This document shows positions 61,973 through 64,000 of a stretch of 64,000 bases of DNA, piece by piece. The stretch covers positions 675,001 to 739,000 of the forward strand of contig VFIW01000015.1 in the NCBI GenBank assembly GCA_006386115.1. The letters run 5' to 3'. Both the position numbers and the translations under genes were made by a program. A model generated the notes under the pieces. That model searched no databases and was not told the origin of the DNA. It worked only from the letters and a program-made list of their open reading frames with translations. Position 1 is the first letter of the stretch. Every line of letters begins with the position of its first letter. Source of the DNA: Globisporangium splendens (lineage: Eukaryota; Oomycota; Peronosporomycetes; Pythiales; Pythiaceae).

Positions 61973-64000
61973 GAGCGGGGCTCCCTACTGGGCGAACAAA
62001 GAGTTCTGTGAATGTCGTGGAAGCGCAGAACTCTTGCCCCGATGTGTGCAATGCACATGAAGTTTCCGCGAACAGATGTGAGCGTGTCGAGCAAGAGCCA
62101 GCCTTGATAGTCCACAAGGTTAAGGTAGATGGTTATTCAGAACCTCTACGGGCTCTTGTAGACACTGGTGCGTCGAACAATTTTGTCCGCACACAAGTGG
62201 TGAGAAGGCAAGGTTTGGACCTGCCTAACTCAAACAAGGAAATGATCGTTCGCTTGGCGAATGGATCAAAAGTGATGATGCCTAAGCGCGTGTTGCGTAT
62301 GGCAATCGAATGTGATGATTTCCGAGGTGAAGACGAGTTTATAGCACTCGACCTCGATGGCAAGTTTGATCTGATTCTGGGAATGCCCTGGTTGAGAAGG
62401 TACCAACCGAGCATTGACTGGAAGAAGAAGAAGATCAGCGTCGACAAGCAAGTCGACGAAGACCTCGGCTGCCTGGCAGCAAGAGAGGTAATTTGGGCAT
62501 ATACCTCTGTGGAAGATGTGTCTAATGAGAGTCAGGCGTGCGATGGCCCCTCACACTCAAATGACAAGCCCGTGAAGACCACTGGAGGTGGAGTAGTCAG
62601 GCGCCAGAAAAAGACTACTCCTGTAGCCAAGAGCGATGAAGGGTTCCGCTCTGGCAGAAGGAGAGAAGACAAGAAGACCGACGAAGAAGAACGAAGATCT
62701 GCAAGCGTCCCTGATCAAGACACAAGAGAAGCAGAAGATGAAGTGAAGAAAGAAAAACAAGCCACTTCAAGCGAATATGTGAACGTCGTAGTCTACAATG
62801 AAGAAGGTGACAGCCAGATAGTGCGTCACGTACAAGTTGAAAACCCTCCAAGTCTGGCTCAAGAATTGATTTCCTTGCCGTTGATGAGCAAGAAGACGCT
62901 TAAGCGCAGCCTGGCGAAAGGCGAAATTTCGCAAATTTGTGCGATCGTCGATGAAGTTGCCGACGATGTCATCAACACTGCGGAAGTGTTAGATGAGAGG
63001 ACACGGAAGGAGAGGTTCGAGGAGCAGTCGTGGGACGCTCTAAAGACAAACCCCGTGTATGGACTTGTCAAGGAATATGCGGACATATTCCCAGACAAAG
63101 TGCCTGACGAATTGCCGCAAGACAGAGGCATTCGTCACGAGATAGATGTACTTCCGGGAACGAAGTACTGTATCACAAGGCAATGGCCGCTACCGAAGGA
63201 ACAAGTCGTTGCGATCGACGAGTTCTTCGCGCAGCGACAGAAGGCTGGCCATGTGCGCGAGAGCAAGTCTCCGCACTGCAGTCCCACCTTCTGTGTTAAG
63301 AAGGCCACAGGTGGTTGGCGTATTGTTCATGCATTCAACAAATTGAATGATGCGATCGTACCTGCTCAGACCCCAGTTCCACGTAAGGATATGATCCTTG
63401 ATGGAATGGTTGGCAGCACTGTCTTTAGCGCGATCGATCTGAAGGATGGATTCTATCAGATTCGTATGCGTGAGAGCGACGTACCATTTACAGCAGTAAG
63501 CACCCCTAGTGGTATGCTGTGGGAGTGGATGGTAATGCCACAAGGTCTGAAGAACGCGCCAGCAACTTTCAACAGAATGGTCACGAATGTACTTCGTCCA
63601 TTGAGAGAGTTTGCACCGAGCTACTTTGACGATATCTTCGTCCATAGCAAGGCTTTGGGAAAGAAGAAGGATGTTGATGTTCATCTTGAACATCTCCGTC
63701 AAATTTTTCAGGTTATGCGTGAAAACAAATTATACGCTAACTTGAAGAAATGCGTGTTCTTCGCCCCTGAGATCCCTGTACTCGGTTGCTTTGTTGGCAA
63801 GAATGGCGTTCGAGCTGATCCTGAGAAAGTCGAGGCTATTGACGATTGGCCTATTCCTCAGAATGTCAAACAACTACGCCAGTGGTTGGGTTTGGCGAAC
63901 TACCTGCACAAATACACACGCAATTGCGCAGCATTAGTGCAACCTCTCACGAGTCTCTTGAAAAAGGACAATGAGTGGGAGTGGTCTGAGGAACATCAGG
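61813..64000 (+). CDS. Pol polyprotein (protease, reverse transcriptase, start of RNase H), partial at window end
   Basis: The -1 frame is open from 61813 to the window edge with no stop. Translation is expected to enter near 61957 by frameshift. The aspartic protease has ALVDTGASNNFV near 62155 and FDLILGMPWL near 62370. A charged linker of about 200 residues follows. The reverse transcriptase has GGWRIVHAFNKLND, FSAIDLKDGFYQIRM, MPQGLKNAPATFNRM and YFDDIFVHSK near 63624, with the two catalytic Asp. NVKQLRQWLGLANY and PLTSLLKK lead into the RNase H region. Motif wording and order place it in Ty3/Gypsy. RNase H and integrase would follow outside the window. Confidence 0.92.
61951..61991 (+). 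promoter_or_regulatory. Programmed -1 ribosomal frameshift signal (gag-pol)
   Basis: A slippery heptamer AAAAAAC at 61951-61957 lies in the gag frame as A AAA AAC. An 8-base spacer follows, then a stem-loop at 61966-61991: CCAGTAGG pairs with CCTACTGG, extended by AGC/GCT across one bulged C, with a GGG loop. The gag stop (61970) lies in the stem, and pol is open in the -1 frame. All parts fit a classic -1 frameshift element. Confidence 0.85.

Larger units (their letters stand above)
60253..64000 (+). mobile_element. Ty3/Gypsy LTR retrotransposon, 5' 3.7 kb
   Basis: Order is LTR, PBS, gag with CCHC finger, -1 frame pol with protease and reverse transcriptase, then the start of the RNase H region, running off the window. 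Only one lesion was found (gag TGA at 61337), so the copy is young. Confidence 0.9.

Noticed and set aside
1..64000. CRISPR array, bacterial operon or riboswitch
   Set aside because: Spliceosomal introns and eukaryotic gene families throughout. No regular spacer-repeat arrays were seen.

Overview
The window reads as nuclear DNA of an oomycete (Phytophthora/Pythium-like stramenopile). The support is: compact GC-rich genes with no or few short introns (about 70-190 bp); BT1/FBT-family transporters in several copies; a secreted two-domain Kazal inhibitor; a degenerate Crinkler-type ORF and a degenerate oomycete-type TKL kinase; a coiled-coil myosin; a ciliary protein (CFAP45), which implies flagellated zoospores; and a Ty3/Gypsy retroelement. 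Genus and species cannot be set from the window.

Layout. 0.6-7.7 kb: secreted Ser/Thr/Pro-rich protein, CFAP45, a type II membrane protein joining a glycosyltransferase-like region to an alginate-lyase-like region, and a sphingomyelin-synthase-like PAP2 enzyme. 8.3-18.6 kb: two BT1 transporters bracket a gene graveyard (SF3B4 relic, Crinkler-like relic, an unknown gene with an in-frame TGA, a cytochrome P450 tail) with an intact spliced ELP5 gene inside it. 19-22.5 kb: three copies of a B12D/MLRQ-like mitochondrial subunit, two of them arms of a nearly perfect 665-bp inverted repeat. 23-39.5 kb: six-exon DNA2, an ankyrin/U-box protein, a decayed TKL kinase flanked by a stray copy of the myosin 3' end, the myosin, and a cyclic-nucleotide-dependent AGC kinase with two opposite frameshifts. 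41-47 kb: two PX-domain paralogues with an unrecognised spliced gene between them. 47.4-51.6 kb: a broken and an intact BT1 gene. 52-59 kb: FAR1-like zinc-finger protein, a PDI-C (Erv41-thioredoxin) protein, ALG8 and the Kazal inhibitor. 59.7-64 kb: two head-to-head LTRs and a Ty3/Gypsy element whose gag has one TGA, whose pol is open to the window edge, and whose gag-pol overlap holds a textbook -1 frameshift signal.

How the genes relate. There are no operons; most genes are independent housekeeping units. ALG8 and the PDI-C protein both serve the early secretory pathway but are not obviously co-regulated. Four BT1 copies in about 43 kb, one of them dead, show birth and death of a transporter family. 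The B12D trio shows recent duplication with gene conversion: copies 1 and 2 share the promoter, copies 1 and 3 share the 3' flank. The solo-like LTR lies upstream of, and in the same orientation as, the Kazal gene and could influence its transcription.
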